Source: Membranihabitans marinus (GTDB taxonomy: Bacteria; Bacteroidota; Bacteroidia; Chitinophagales; Saprospiraceae). From it: DNA of 64,000 nucleotides. Below, in pieces: positions 1 to 8,671 of this stretch. The notes under the pieces were generated by a model. That model worked only from the letters and a program-made list of their open reading frames with translations. It was not told where the DNA came from and did no database searches. The position numbers and the translations under genes are program-made. The first letter of the stretch is position 1. The number at the start of each line of letters is the position of its first letter. Where the stretch lies: NCBI RefSeq assembly GCF_019802045.1, contig NZ_JAHVHU010000012.1, positions 118,402 to 182,401 on the forward strand. Direction: 5' to 3'.

Positions 1-1
1 A

Positions 2-454
2 TATAGAGAATTGGATTTGTGTGAATTTTTAAGCGGATCTAAGATTGCTACTCTCAATCATGTTGCTAATAAATCTGGAGAATGTGTAAATATAGTTGTA
101 AAATTAGAAAATGGAGTTTTATGCAGTATCGAAATTGGGATGGACCTAACCGATAGTATTTCTATGCCACCATTAATAGAACGACATGAGATTATCGGTG
201 CACGTGGAACGTGTAGTGATTTAGTTGTAGATACTCAAATACCACAAAGTTCAATTTATGCCTTCACTCAAAATGGGATGGAAATATATAATGATATTGA
301 TATGGAGCTTTTTGGTTATGAACCTTTCGAAGTTGACCATATAAGATCAGCATTTCAAGCTTACCAGCATCCTGAGGTAGTCAGTGAATCGATATTACAA
401 CACGTGCATTTATACTTTCTGATGGAAGGCGTGATGGAAACTTTACCAAATTAG
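2..454 (+). CDS. Gfo/Idh/MocA-family oxidoreductase, C-terminal part (5' end outside window)
   Basis: The reading frame is open from the left edge (codons for Y-R-E precede L-D-L-C-E-F), so only the last roughly 150 residues are present. The fragment has the beta-rich character of the C-terminal substrate domain of Gfo/Idh/MocA oxidoreductases, including a stretch asking for sequence-based diversity of a 'gene-dosage' type (ENGVLCSIEIGM) and an EPFEVDH...AFQAYQHPEV tail. It ends 11 bases before a complete Gfo/Idh/MocA gene, so the two are very likely co-transcribed. The NAD-binding half cannot be seen, and the family call rests on the tail and the neighbour. Substrate unknown. Confidence 0.5.
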   Translation, partial: YRELDLCEFLSGSKIATLNHVANKSGECVNIVVKLENGVLCSIEIGMDLTDSISMPPLIERHEIIGARGTCSDLVVDTQIPQSSIYAFTQNGMEIYNDIDMELFGYEPFEVDHIRSAFQAYQHPEVVSESILQHVHLYFLMEGVMETLPN

Positions 455-465
455 TATTATAGGAA

Positions 466-1542
466 ATGGAACCAATTAGAATTGCAATTTTGTCATTAAC
501 ACATGGCCATACCCGAAAATATTATCAAACTTTATTAGATAACAAAAACTTTGAGTGGGTAGCTGTTTCCGCTGAAAATGAAACGGTTAGAGAGAATTTT
601 ATTAGTTTGAATAATTCTATCCCTTGCTATAGTAGCGAAGAGGAAATGTTTGAAAAACATCCCGAAATCGAAGCAGTTGTTATGGCATCAGCCAATAATA
701 GGCATTTAGAACAATTTATTATGTGCGCAGAAAGAGGGATACATATCTTGTGTATGAAAATTCCCACATTCAATATGGAAGAGTACGAGGAAATGATTGC
801 TCTAGTTGAAGATTCTGGGATAGTATGTCAGGTTGAACTTGAATTGCATTATAACCCTGTCGTCCGACGCTTAAAAGAGTTATACAGGCAAGGTGCGATT
901 GGGGAATTATCCTCTTTTAACGCAACGAATATCACTTTATCGCCAGTTTGGGCTTTTCCCTGGCAGGGGAATCCGGAAAAAAGTTATGGAGAGAGAGTCC
1001 CTCTAAAGGAAGGAGATAACCGGTTCAGAGGAGGCTGTTTGTCGGACCATCCACATGTTTTTGATCTTATTAGGTGGTTTACTAAGAGTGAATTTGAAAC
1101 GGTTTATGCAGAAGTGGGGCCAAACCTTAGAAAAGACCTCGAGGTGGAAGATACCATGATCGTTAATGGAAAAATGAAAGATGGTACAATCTTTTTATTT
1201 GATCCCTCATGGTCTCGTATGGAAGAAAGATTATCAATTCCGGGGCCTGGTTGGGAGATCCATCCAAAAAGGATGGAAGTTAATATTTCAATGAGGGGAG
1301 ATGAAGGGGCCATAATGGCTGATTGTTTTGGGCCCAATGTATATCATAACGGAGCACCCAACGATAGGTACACGGTTCAGTACACATATTTCGATGAGTG
1401 GATTGGAATGATGGATGAATTTGTTGATTGCATAAGAAATGGAAATGAACCAAAAATTAATTTAAGGTGGCATAAGAAAACTATTGACGTGATGAATGCC
1501 TGTTATGACAGTATTTCAACGTCTTCTCCGGTTGAGTTATGA
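466..1542 (+). CDS. Gfo/Idh/MocA-family NAD(P)-dependent oxidoreductase
   Basis: This 358-residue protein has the layout of a cytoplasmic sugar or inositol dehydrogenase: an N-terminal Rossmann domain (about 1-125) and a C-terminal alpha/beta substrate domain. Visible marks are the strand IRIAIL, the EAVVMASANNRHLEQ segment, and GGCLSDHPHVFDLIRWF near 190-205, whose histidines fit the catalytic His region of the family. Two usual motifs are altered: the dinucleotide loop reads LSLTHGH rather than GxGxxG, and the EKP catalytic triplet is replaced by MKIP (HILCMKIP, about residues 103-110). It may therefore be a divergent or catalytically changed member. It lies 11 bases after another probable family member and is followed by a 217-base gap before the next gene. 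There is no signal peptide. Confidence 0.75.
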   Translation: MEPIRIAILSLTHGHTRKYYQTLLDNKNFEWVAVSAENETVRENFISLNNSIPCYSSEEEMFEKHPEIEAVVMASANNRHLEQFIMCAERGIHILCMKIPTFNMEEYEEMIALVEDSGIVCQVELELHYNPVVRRLKELYRQGAIGELSSFNATNITLSPVWAFPWQGNPEKSYGERVPLKEGDNRFRGGCLSDHPHVFDLIRWFTKSEFETVYAEVGPNLRKDLEVEDTMIVNGKMKDGTIFLFDPSWSRMEERLSIPGPGWEIHPKRMEVNISMRGDEGAIMADCFGPNVYHNGAPNDRYTVQYTYFDEWIGMMDEFVDCIRNGNEPKINLRWHKKTIDVMNACYDSISTSSPVEL

Positions 1543-1759
1543 GGAATACATTTACAGTTTACTCTATTATAATTTTCTGTTCAAAAGAAGAAGTTAAAGC
1601 AGGACCGTTTTTATAGAATAGATCTTTTGAATAAGATTCCATAGCTGTTTATGCCGATGTTTAGTGCAAACGAAAAATTTGCACCTTAATAGCAAGTGCC
1701 TTATTTTCTCATTGATCTCTAGGTTTTTAAATATTTTAAAATTAAAACTATTTATTAAT

Positions 1760-2866
1760 ATGTACAATCGAAGGAAGTTTATTAAAGATATTGCAGTAGC
1801 TAGTTCCATAGCAACTTCACCATTCCCGGCATCATTTATTAAAAATCGCTTTACATCTTCACAGGATAAGATATGGGCGTGTTTGTTACACTTAAGTTTT
1901 AATATGTGGGAGGAATATATCTCTCCTCACCGACCATTCCGTGGGTATCGACCTAACTTACAGTTCAGTGAAGCTCTGTGGAATAAGGCGTTGCATGAGA
2001 TGGCTGATCAAGGACTTAACATGGTGGTTATTGACTTGGGAGATGGAGTGAAATATGAATCTTATCCGGATATTGCAGTGAATAATGCCTGGTCGGTAGA
2101 TAAATTAAAATCCGAGCTGACTAAAGCACGGAAACTTGGATTAGAACCCATCCCTAAATTAAACTTTTCGGCTGGTCATGACACGTGGATGGGCGTGTAT
2201 GGCCGAATGGTTTCAACAGAGCCTTACTATGAATTCTGTAGTAATATCATCAAGGAGGTATCAGATATATTTGATCAACCAAGATTATTTCATCTTGGAT
2301 TGGACGAAGAAACCTTTAGTCATCAATCTCGTCAAAAACATATCGTAATTCGCCAGAGGGATGCATGGTGGAAGGATTTTTATTTTTTAGTTGAAGAAGT
2401 TGAAAAAAATAATTCCAGAGCATGGATTTGGCCGGATTACTTTCTTTGGAATGAACCGGAAATGTTTTTTAAGCGAATGCCGAAATCGGTGGTGCAAAGT
2501 AATTGGTACTATGGTGATGATTTTTCTTTAAAAGGTAGAGCACCAGAAGGGACTCCCAAAGTATATTACAATAAGGAAAACAAAAACAAGATATATGATA
2601 GTTATAGCTTAGCATATTTGGATATAGATGCACATGGATATGATCAAATACCCACCGGTAGCTTTCATACAAATAATGCTACTAATATTGGCAGAACGGT
2701 TGAATTCAGTAAAGAACATATATCGGACGACAAATTATTAGGATTTTTACAAACTATATGGAAACCGACTATTGAAGATTCTGATAGACATTCTGATATG
2801 CGTTATGAAGATAGAATTATAAAAGGAATAGACTTGATTGGCGAGGCTAAGAAAAAGTACTACTGA
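1760..2866 (+). CDS. Tat-type secreted TIM-barrel protein, putative glycosidase (copy 1 of 3)
   Basis: The frame is open from 1664, but the start at 1760 is preferred. It gives 368 residues beginning MYNRRKFIKD, a twin-arginine-like export signal, exactly matching the start and length of the copy at 37305-38411. The mature part has conserved blocks IWACLLHLSFNMWEEY, GLNMVVIDLGDGV, PIPKLNFSAGHDTW, FHLGLDEETFSHQ and MPKSVVQSNWYYG. FHLGLDEE after a predicted strand resembles the Asp-Glu pair of GH20-like barrels, so a hydrolase role is inferred. The gene is more AT-rich than its paralogue although the proteins are nearly the same over long runs. It sits 23 bases before a sugar symporter. No named family is recognised with certainty. 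Confidence 0.7.
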   Translation: MYNRRKFIKDIAVASSIATSPFPASFIKNRFTSSQDKIWACLLHLSFNMWEEYISPHRPFRGYRPNLQFSEALWNKALHEMADQGLNMVVIDLGDGVKYESYPDIAVNNAWSVDKLKSELTKARKLGLEPIPKLNFSAGHDTWMGVYGRMVSTEPYYEFCSNIIKEVSDIFDQPRLFHLGLDEETFSHQSRQKHIVIRQRDAWWKDFYFLVEEVEKNNSRAWIWPDYFLWNEPEMFFKRMPKSVVQSNWYYGDDFSLKGRAPEGTPKVYYNKENKNKIYDSYSLAYLDIDAHGYDQIPTGSFHTNNATNIGRTVEFSKEHISDDKLLGFLQTIWKPTIEDSDRHSDMRYEDRIIKGIDLIGEAKKKYY

Positions 2867-2889
2867 TTATAAATTAATGTGGTCAACTT

Positions 2890-4719
2890 ATGAGTCTTAG
2901 TCAACTGGATTGGTTAGTTATAATACTATTTTTAATTGTTCTGGCGATAATCGGATTCGTTAGTGGTCGTGGAGCTGGTAAAAACACTGAAAGCTATTTT
3001 CTTTCAGGGAGGAATACACCCTGGTGGTTATTGGGGATTTCTATGGTTGCGACAACGTTTTCTTTAGGGACACCAAATTTAGTTGCCGATATTGTGCGTA
3101 CTGGTGGGGTAGAAAAGAATTGGTTGTGGTGGTCTTTTTTGTTAACAGGGCTATTGACAGTTTTTGTATATGCAAAACTATGGAATAGATCAAAGATTCT
3201 AACAGATTTAGAATTTTACGAAATTAGGTATAGCGGAAAGGCCGCTGCTTTCTTAAGAGGGTTCAGAGCTATATATTTGGGACTATTCTTTAATATTTTG
3301 GTTTTGGCGAGTGCATCATTAGCATTCATTAAAATTTCCTCGATTATGCTGGGCATAAATCCTGTTATGCCGTTAATTATCGTCGGTTTAATTGTGACGA
3401 TTTACAGTACAATAGGCGGCTTAAAGTCCGTTTTATGGACTGATTTGTTTCAATTTTCTTTTGCTATAGGAGGATCCATTTATGCTGCGATTTCTATTAT
3501 TAATTCTCCAGAAATTGGGGGTCTGTCTAATTTTATGGATCATGAGTCCATAGTATCCAAGCTCTCTTTCATACCTGACTTTTCAAATCCCTATAATGCA
3601 TTAATAGTATTTATAATTCCAATAACTATTCAATGGTGGGCTGCCTGGTATCCGGGATCTGAGCCTGGAGGAGGTGGATACATAGCCCAACGCATGCTGG
3701 CGGCTAAATCAGAAAAAGGTGCGACTGCAGCTACCTTACTTTTTAACTTTTTTCATTATGCCATCAGACCCTGGCCCTGGATACTGGTGGGTCTCGGTTC
3801 TCTCGTCATATATCCTGATATACAATCTATGATCCAGGATTACCCTAATGTTCCTGTCCAATACATTAAAAATGATTTTGCCTATCCGGCCATGTTAAAA
3901 CGATTTTTACCCACAGGCGTACTTGGGTTAGTATTCGCTTCCTTAATAGCGGCTTATATGTCAACAGTATCGACCCAAATTAATTGGGGTGCTTCGTATC
4001 TTGTCAATGATTTTTACTGCCGGTTTTTGAATAAAAGTGCTACAGAACCTAGAAAAGTCTTGGTCGGGAGAATAGTTACTGTGATTTTAGTGGTGGTATC
4101 CACCATTCTTGCCCTATACTTAAAGAATGCTCTTCAAGTATTTCAGTATATGCTTATGATAGGAGCTGGAACTGGGTTACTTTACATATTACGATGGTTT
4201 TGGTGGAGAATAAATGCGTGGTCAGAAATAGCAGCGATGTTGGGTGCACTAATTGGTTCATTGGTAGTAATAATTATAGAAAGCTATTATTTTGTTGACT
4301 TAAGTGATGTAAATGGTCAGACTATTCTAGGGTTTGAATTGACATTAAGCTTATGGGATTCCTTGAAATTTGTTTTCATCGTAGTTTTCACTACCGCATT
4401 GTGGTTAATAGTTACTTTATGCACCAAGCCTAGTGAGAATAGTGTGCTAAAGAAGTTTTACCTGAGGACCAAGCCGGGTGGACCTGGTTGGAAAACATTT
4501 TTGAGAAGAATAGATATGGAAGACTCTGAAATATATAGTGAAAAATGGTCTGTCCCAGTCGGTTTATTATGTATGAGTTTGGGATGCATTTCAATTTATT
4601 CATGTCTTTTTTCTATTGGGAATTTCCTATATGGCAATTATTTGATTGGGTTCTTGCTATTGACATTATCTGTTGCCTCGGGATATGCAATTACCAGATT
4701 TTGGAACCGGCTTTTTTAA
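2890..4719 (+). CDS. Sodium:solute symporter (SSS family)
   Basis: A 609-residue integral membrane protein with about 13-15 hydrophobic segments. The first helix is LDWLVIILFLIVLAIIGF. It is followed by the family's early block SYFLSGRNTPWWLLGISMVATTF, and IGGLKSVLWTDLFQF near residue 175 is the classic SSS signature region. The family couples inward Na+ movement to uptake of sugars, sialic acid, amino acids or similar. It sits 23 bases after a secreted putative glycosidase and 24 bases before a secreted unknown, so its substrate is probably a sugar or sugar acid released by these proteins. The C-terminus ends in two more hydrophobic helices (LLCMSLGCISIY, LIGFLLLTLSVASGYA). Confidence 0.9.
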   Translation: MSLSQLDWLVIILFLIVLAIIGFVSGRGAGKNTESYFLSGRNTPWWLLGISMVATTFSLGTPNLVADIVRTGGVEKNWLWWSFLLTGLLTVFVYAKLWNRSKILTDLEFYEIRYSGKAAAFLRGFRAIYLGLFFNILVLASASLAFIKISSIMLGINPVMPLIIVGLIVTIYSTIGGLKSVLWTDLFQFSFAIGGSIYAAISIINSPEIGGLSNFMDHESIVSKLSFIPDFSNPYNALIVFIIPITIQWWAAWYPGSEPGGGGYIAQRMLAAKSEKGATAATLLFNFFHYAIRPWPWILVGLGSLVIYPDIQSMIQDYPNVPVQYIKNDFAYPAMLKRFLPTGVLGLVFASLIAAYMSTVSTQINWGASYLVNDFYCRFLNKSATEPRKVLVGRIVTVILVVVSTILALYLKNALQVFQYMLMIGAGTGLLYILRWFWWRINAWSEIAAMLGALIGSLVVIIIESYYFVDLSDVNGQTILGFELTLSLWDSLKFVFIVVFTTALWLIVTLCTKPSENSVLKKFYLRTKPGGPGWKTFLRRIDMEDSEIYSEKWSVPVGLLCMSLGCISIYSCLFSIGNFLYGNYLIGFLLLTLSVASGYAITRFWNRLF

Positions 4720-4743
4720 TTGGTTGATACAAAATAATAAATC

Positions 4744-5550
4744 ATGATAGATAGAAGGATATTTCGGTTAATGTTACTTGTTGCGTTTTGTTGTTATGCT
4801 TGGGTCTCTGAAGGTCAGGACGTATCATTTCCTTCCAGTGATAAAAAATACTTTCAATTAAAGCCAGGATCAATTGGTTCAAACCTTTATAGTGTAGAAT
4901 TATTTTCTGATATAGACACTTCATGGGAAAAGTGGAAATTGAGAGGTTATTCTTTTGGATTTGATCCGGATAAAACTCCGATGTACACTTCAGTAAATGG
5001 GATATTAAGCACCCCTTATATGATCCAGGTAAGAGGGAATGAAAATGAAACGAATAAAAAGCGATGGGGGTTTCATATTTTCGAAGGGTATGCTAATGAT
5101 GACAAATCAAGATTAACAATGCTTGTCAATAAACATGTTGAGATGAATAAACCAGTTGCAGAGATATATTACTATGGAACGGCGTATAATCATTCCACTA
5201 CCGCATATAATTGGATCCGGATAGGATCTGACGTAAAAAATCACTCCTATATGTTTAGCCGGGATAAAGCAGTTTTTTATGGCTCACTAAAACTCAAAAA
5301 TGCTTTTACACTTGGAAACATTGGAGCTGAGAACTTACGGATGGATAAACCGGAAGGGGATGACGAAAGTAATGCTAAAGAGAGCGCCAAACATGTAAAT
5401 TTTATTGAATTGAAAAACTCCACAGATGGCACCATCTTTTATGATAGTGATAACCATATGGTTGTTATTAAAATACAAGGCAAATGGATGAAGTTAAAAG
5501 TGGAGGAATTACCTGAAGGTATTGATTATGAATTTGCTGAAGATCAATAA
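4744..5550 (+). CDS. Secreted protein of unknown function
   Basis: 268 residues with a clear Sec signal peptide (IFRLMLLVAFCCYAWVSEGQD, cleavage near residue 24). The mature part is beta-rich with many aromatic and charged residues. The C-terminal quarter (NFIELKNSTDGTIFYDS...IQGKWMKLK) resembles the short repeated tail found in structural or adhesion proteins, where a line such as 'DGTIFYD' precedes 'GKWMKL'. I do not recognise a catalytic motif. The gene is the fifth in the left-hand operon, 24 bases after the symporter and 2 bases before the DUF4838 lipoprotein, so it is very likely co-translated with both. A glycan-binding or surface accessory role is a guess from context. Confidence 0.65.
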   Translation: MIDRRIFRLMLLVAFCCYAWVSEGQDVSFPSSDKKYFQLKPGSIGSNLYSVELFSDIDTSWEKWKLRGYSFGFDPDKTPMYTSVNGILSTPYMIQVRGNENETNKKRWGFHIFEGYANDDKSRLTMLVNKHVEMNKPVAEIYYYGTAYNHSTTAYNWIRIGSDVKNHSYMFSRDKAVFYGSLKLKNAFTLGNIGAENLRMDKPEGDDESNAKESAKHVNFIELKNSTDGTIFYDSDNHMVVIKIQGKWMKLKVEELPEGIDYEFAEDQ

Positions 5551-5552
5551 TT

Positions 5553-7475
5553 ATGAAATCAAAAAATATCAAGACTTATATTCCTCCTTTTGTTGTAATA
5601 TTTTGTTTGCACATACTTGCAGCCTCATGCGGGGTCGATACAGAAAAACAAAGACCTCCTTTTCGGTTGGGGAATAATGACTTAAATGCAATTGCGATTT
5701 CTTCAAATGCGTCAGAGAGGGAGAAATTTGCAGCAGATGAACTCATAGACTATTTCTATAAAATAACAGATGAAAAGATCCCACTGATCCAAATTAGGGA
5801 TTCAATTATTCCTGAAGGTGTGATTGCTGTAGGTAATTTGGCCATTGAATCAGGAATAATAGCTAGAAAGGAACTTGATTCTGTGACTAATGATGGTTTT
5901 ATAATTCGAATTAATGAAAATAATGGAGTCTTATGTGGCTGGCGGGATTTGGGTACTGTATATGGTGCTTATGAGCTCTTAAGTAGATTAGGTGTAAAAA
6001 TTTATGCACAGGATTGTGAAATTGTCCCAAGAAAGTCCATTGTGATGATACCTGGAATGAATCTTTCAATTAAACCCCATTATGATTTAAGGTCGATTTT
6101 TAAAATGGATGTTTATTATCCTGGATTTCAATCATACCTTAAATTAGGATATTCACCCAATGATGACTTAGGATATCATGGAGACCTTGGTGTTCCAGGT
6201 GAGAGAAATTGGGTTCATTCTGCCAGCTACCTGATGCCATACCAAAAATTTGGTAAAGAACATCCAGAATTTTTTGCACTAAAAAAGGATGGGCAAAGGT
6301 ATAATGGGGTTGGAGCACCTGGACATTTATGCATGTCAAATATGAAAATGCGTGCAGTAGGGGCAGAACGATTACTGTCATTGGTAGAACAGCAAAAGGA
6401 CAGATCTTATTTTGTTGTTACAGCAGGTGATGGCGGACCTCAAAATTGGTGTCAGTGTGCTGAGTGTAAAGCATTTGATGCAAAACCAGGTGTTCATATG
6501 ACTGATCGTCTGATGGATTATGTCAATTACAATGCGCGAAAAGTTACTGAAAAATTTCCCGACAAAAAAATACTTACACTGGCATATGGTTCTGCATCAG
6601 CAAGTCCTCCAGAAAGAATTGGACCAGACTCAAATGTTATGGTCATGTATGCTCCATTGCATCGCCCCGAACCTAATTATGATGGTGAATGTCACAGTCA
6701 TGGATTGGATTGCTTCGATAATTTATGGGCAAAAGAAGATATTGAGAGCTGGCTGTCATTTTATCCTGACAACATGTATATTTTTGACTATCCGAGGAAT
6801 TATTATAGATGGTATCAGCCTTTTGGAAGTTTTTATGCAATGGTTGATAAAATGAATTATTATGCTACCAAGGGGATTCGTGGAATCACATTCTGTGTCG
6901 TTCCTGCGAATTTCCGAAACTTGTTTTTGTACGTCATGGCGCAATTGCTTTGGGAACCAGACTCAAATGTTGAAGATTTAATTGATGAATTTATGTCAGT
7001 TTACTATGGAACCGCCGCTCCAGACATTAGAGAGTACTTTGATTTTATGTATAATGAAATCGATGTTCGTGATGTACATCAACACAGTGAGAAATCAAAT
7101 CCAGCACTTGTAACGCCTGAATTTTCAAATTTGGCATTAGAGATGTTTGAACGCGCCCAGAAAGCAGTTGCTCAAGATTCTGTTCTTTTATCTCGTGTTG
7201 AATTTGAGATGTTTAGTGTTCTTTGGGCCGATATTGATCAGAGAAATACCCTGAAAAACAATCTCTCAATCGATCTTGCTACTCATGCGAAACGTTTTGG
7301 TGAGTTGGTTCGAATTGCAAAAGAACATAAAATGATTAATGTAGGAGGTAGAGTTGGTTTTAAAGAATGGGTACAGCAGGTATCACCTATACGCCTCCAA
7401 AACGAGTTGTGGTATAACGATCCTGCAATTGATGTTTTTATCAGTGACCCGGAGAATCTTTTCCAATATAATTGA
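5553..7475 (+). CDS. DUF4838-domain lipoprotein, putative glycoside hydrolase
   Basis: A 640-residue lipoprotein: hydrophobic leader then LAASC with Cys26 as the probable lipid site. Residues about 40-150 form an N-terminal alpha/beta domain of the kind found before alpha-glucuronidase-like and GH20-like barrels (EREKFAADELIDYFYKIT...GVIAVGNLA...DGFIIRI...GTVYGAYELLSRLGVKI). The central part matches the DUF4838 pattern, with WCQCAECKAFDA, KILTLAYGSASASPPE and GIRGITFCVV. It would act at the cell surface or periplasm on oligosaccharides. It closes the AT-rich operon that starts at the left edge. Catalytic residues are not assignable by eye. DNA after its stop is mobile-element debris, so the operon's original downstream end may have been lost. 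Confidence 0.8.
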   Translation: MKSKNIKTYIPPFVVIFCLHILAASCGVDTEKQRPPFRLGNNDLNAIAISSNASEREKFAADELIDYFYKITDEKIPLIQIRDSIIPEGVIAVGNLAIESGIIARKELDSVTNDGFIIRINENNGVLCGWRDLGTVYGAYELLSRLGVKIYAQDCEIVPRKSIVMIPGMNLSIKPHYDLRSIFKMDVYYPGFQSYLKLGYSPNDDLGYHGDLGVPGERNWVHSASYLMPYQKFGKEHPEFFALKKDGQRYNGVGAPGHLCMSNMKMRAVGAERLLSLVEQQKDRSYFVVTAGDGGPQNWCQCAECKAFDAKPGVHMTDRLMDYVNYNARKVTEKFPDKKILTLAYGSASASPPERIGPDSNVMVMYAPLHRPEPNYDGECHSHGLDCFDNLWAKEDIESWLSFYPDNMYIFDYPRNYYRWYQPFGSFYAMVDKMNYYATKGIRGITFCVVPANFRNLFLYVMAQLLWEPDSNVEDLIDEFMSVYYGTAAPDIREYFDFMYNEIDVRDVHQHSEKSNPALVTPEFSNLALEMFERAQKAVAQDSVLLSRVEFEMFSVLWADIDQRNTLKNNLSIDLATHAKRFGELVRIAKEHKMINVGGRVGFKEWVQQVSPIRLQNELWYNDPAIDVFISDPENLFQYN

Positions 7476-7491
7476 TTTTTTATTTAGGCAA

Positions 7492-7840
7492 CTAGCCACT
7501 AAAATAGTTTGCCGGACATGATATAGCCTGAATCATCCCCAGCAACTTTCCTTCATAAGGCTTCTGTTAAAACTGTAGTAATACATTTCGAGGTAGTCCT
7601 GCAGACCCCTTACGTGATAGTGAATTCTTCTTAGCCATGCCTTTAACAGCTCAATCGCACTGTGGATTTCCGCGAAGCTACTGCCCTTAGCTGGACGGAA
7701 TTAGTATCATGTTCACAATATCCTTGGCTAACTGCCCCATAGACCATCCATTAGTCGGTGGTCACTTTTTTTGTATCCGTCCGAGCAAGTACATCTAGGC
7801 TGATTCTTCCTTGATGGCTATCTTTGTGGGCAATAGTTGC
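7492..7840 (-). pseudogene. IS1595-like (ISXO2-type) transposase, decayed C-terminal remnant
   Basis: Reading the minus strand in shifting frames gives pieces of a DDE transposase tail: IAHKDSHQGRISLDVLARTD, then HSAIELLKAWLRRIHYHV, LQDYLEMYYYSFNRS, and after a frame change YEGKLLGMIQAISCPANYF with a stop at 7492-7494. The order and spacing match the C-terminal third of ISXO2/IS1595 transposases (a GRIRL strand, then the K-R helix and Y-x-x-x-FNR). Internal stops and at least two frame changes show it is dead. Its upstream end abuts the left end of the IS21 element at 7841. No matching N-terminal half was found beyond the other end of that element. Confidence 0.65.
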
Positions 7841-7843
7841 ATA

Positions 7844-7886
7844 TTCCGGTGATACTGACCCCCCAATCCGGTGATGTTGACCCCCC
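7844..7886. repeat. Left-end transposase-binding repeats of the IS21 element
   Basis: Two direct copies of a unit of the form TCCGGTGAT(A/G)(C/T)TGACCCCCC start at 7845 and 7867, exactly 22 bases apart, i.e. about two helical turns. On the other strand they read GGGGGGTCA..AT..CCGGA, the same unit as in the right end of the element. The regular spacing fits binding of several transposase molecules on one face of the helix. Confidence 0.8.
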
Positions 7887-7928
7887 TGGGAGTTTTTGGT
7901 ATTTCGGGTGGCTGTTACACTGACAAAA

Positions 7929-8650
7929 TTACTGTTTTTTTCTTAAACTTTCTCCTTTTAGTTCTAATCTGTGCGAAGTATGAACCAATCGATCCAAAAT
8001 AGCATCTGCGATAGTTGCTTCACCGATTATATCAAACCAGCTAGCTACCGGCAGTTGGCTGGCGATGATGGTTGAGTGACGAGCATGGCGATCTTCGATT
8101 ATTTCCATTAGGTCCAGCTGTTGCTGTTTTTCCAGGTGGGTCAAACCGAAGTCATCCAATACAGTAGATGCGTTTTTGCAATCTTCAGGAAAAAAGATAA
8201 CAGTGTTCCTTCCAGTCGGGAGATCTTTAGTTGTTGTGTTAGCTTTTGCATATTGAAATAAGCCGTTTTATAGCCTTGTGCACATGCCTGGTGACCGAGT
8301 GCTGAAGCGATAAAGCTCTTCCCACAGCCGGTAGCTCCGGTGATGATAATGGATTCACCATTCTTCAAATAATTACCTGTAGTTAGCGATGCGAGAAGTG
8401 TTTTGTCTATACCGCGGGATGCGTCCATGTGGAGCTCTTCGATAGAAGCCTGGTAGCGGAACTTAGCATTCTTCTGCAGTCGGTCAAAACGACGTTGTTC
8501 CCGATCCAATTTCTCTGCCTGAAGCAATATCTCCAGTCCTTCGCTCAGTGTGAGGTCCTGATGCTGGCGGGTCTCGACTAAGGATTCCCAGCTGCGGCTC
8601 ATGCCCCGCAGTCGCAATTCATTAAATTTTGTCGTGATTGGTGTCATCAT
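7929..8650 (-). pseudogene. istB: istB, IS21 helper ATPase, frameshifted
   Basis: IstB is an AAA+ DnaA/DnaC-like ATPase that assists IstA in target capture. The first part (8141-8650) has an N-terminal helical region, a P-loop GATGCGKS at residues 105-112 and the IAKTHLL strand just before Walker B. The Walker B motif LDDFGL follows in a different frame, which continues to 7929 with the sensor region STIIASQLPVASWFDIIGEATIADAILDRL. Joining the two needs one extra base near 8155-8162, in the run coding LL-Y-LDDFG. Together they would make a normal protein of about 240 residues. It lies 21 bases after istA. A sequencing indel is the alternative explanation. Confidence 0.85.
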
Positions 8651-8671
8651 GTTGTTTGTTGATTTATGTAT

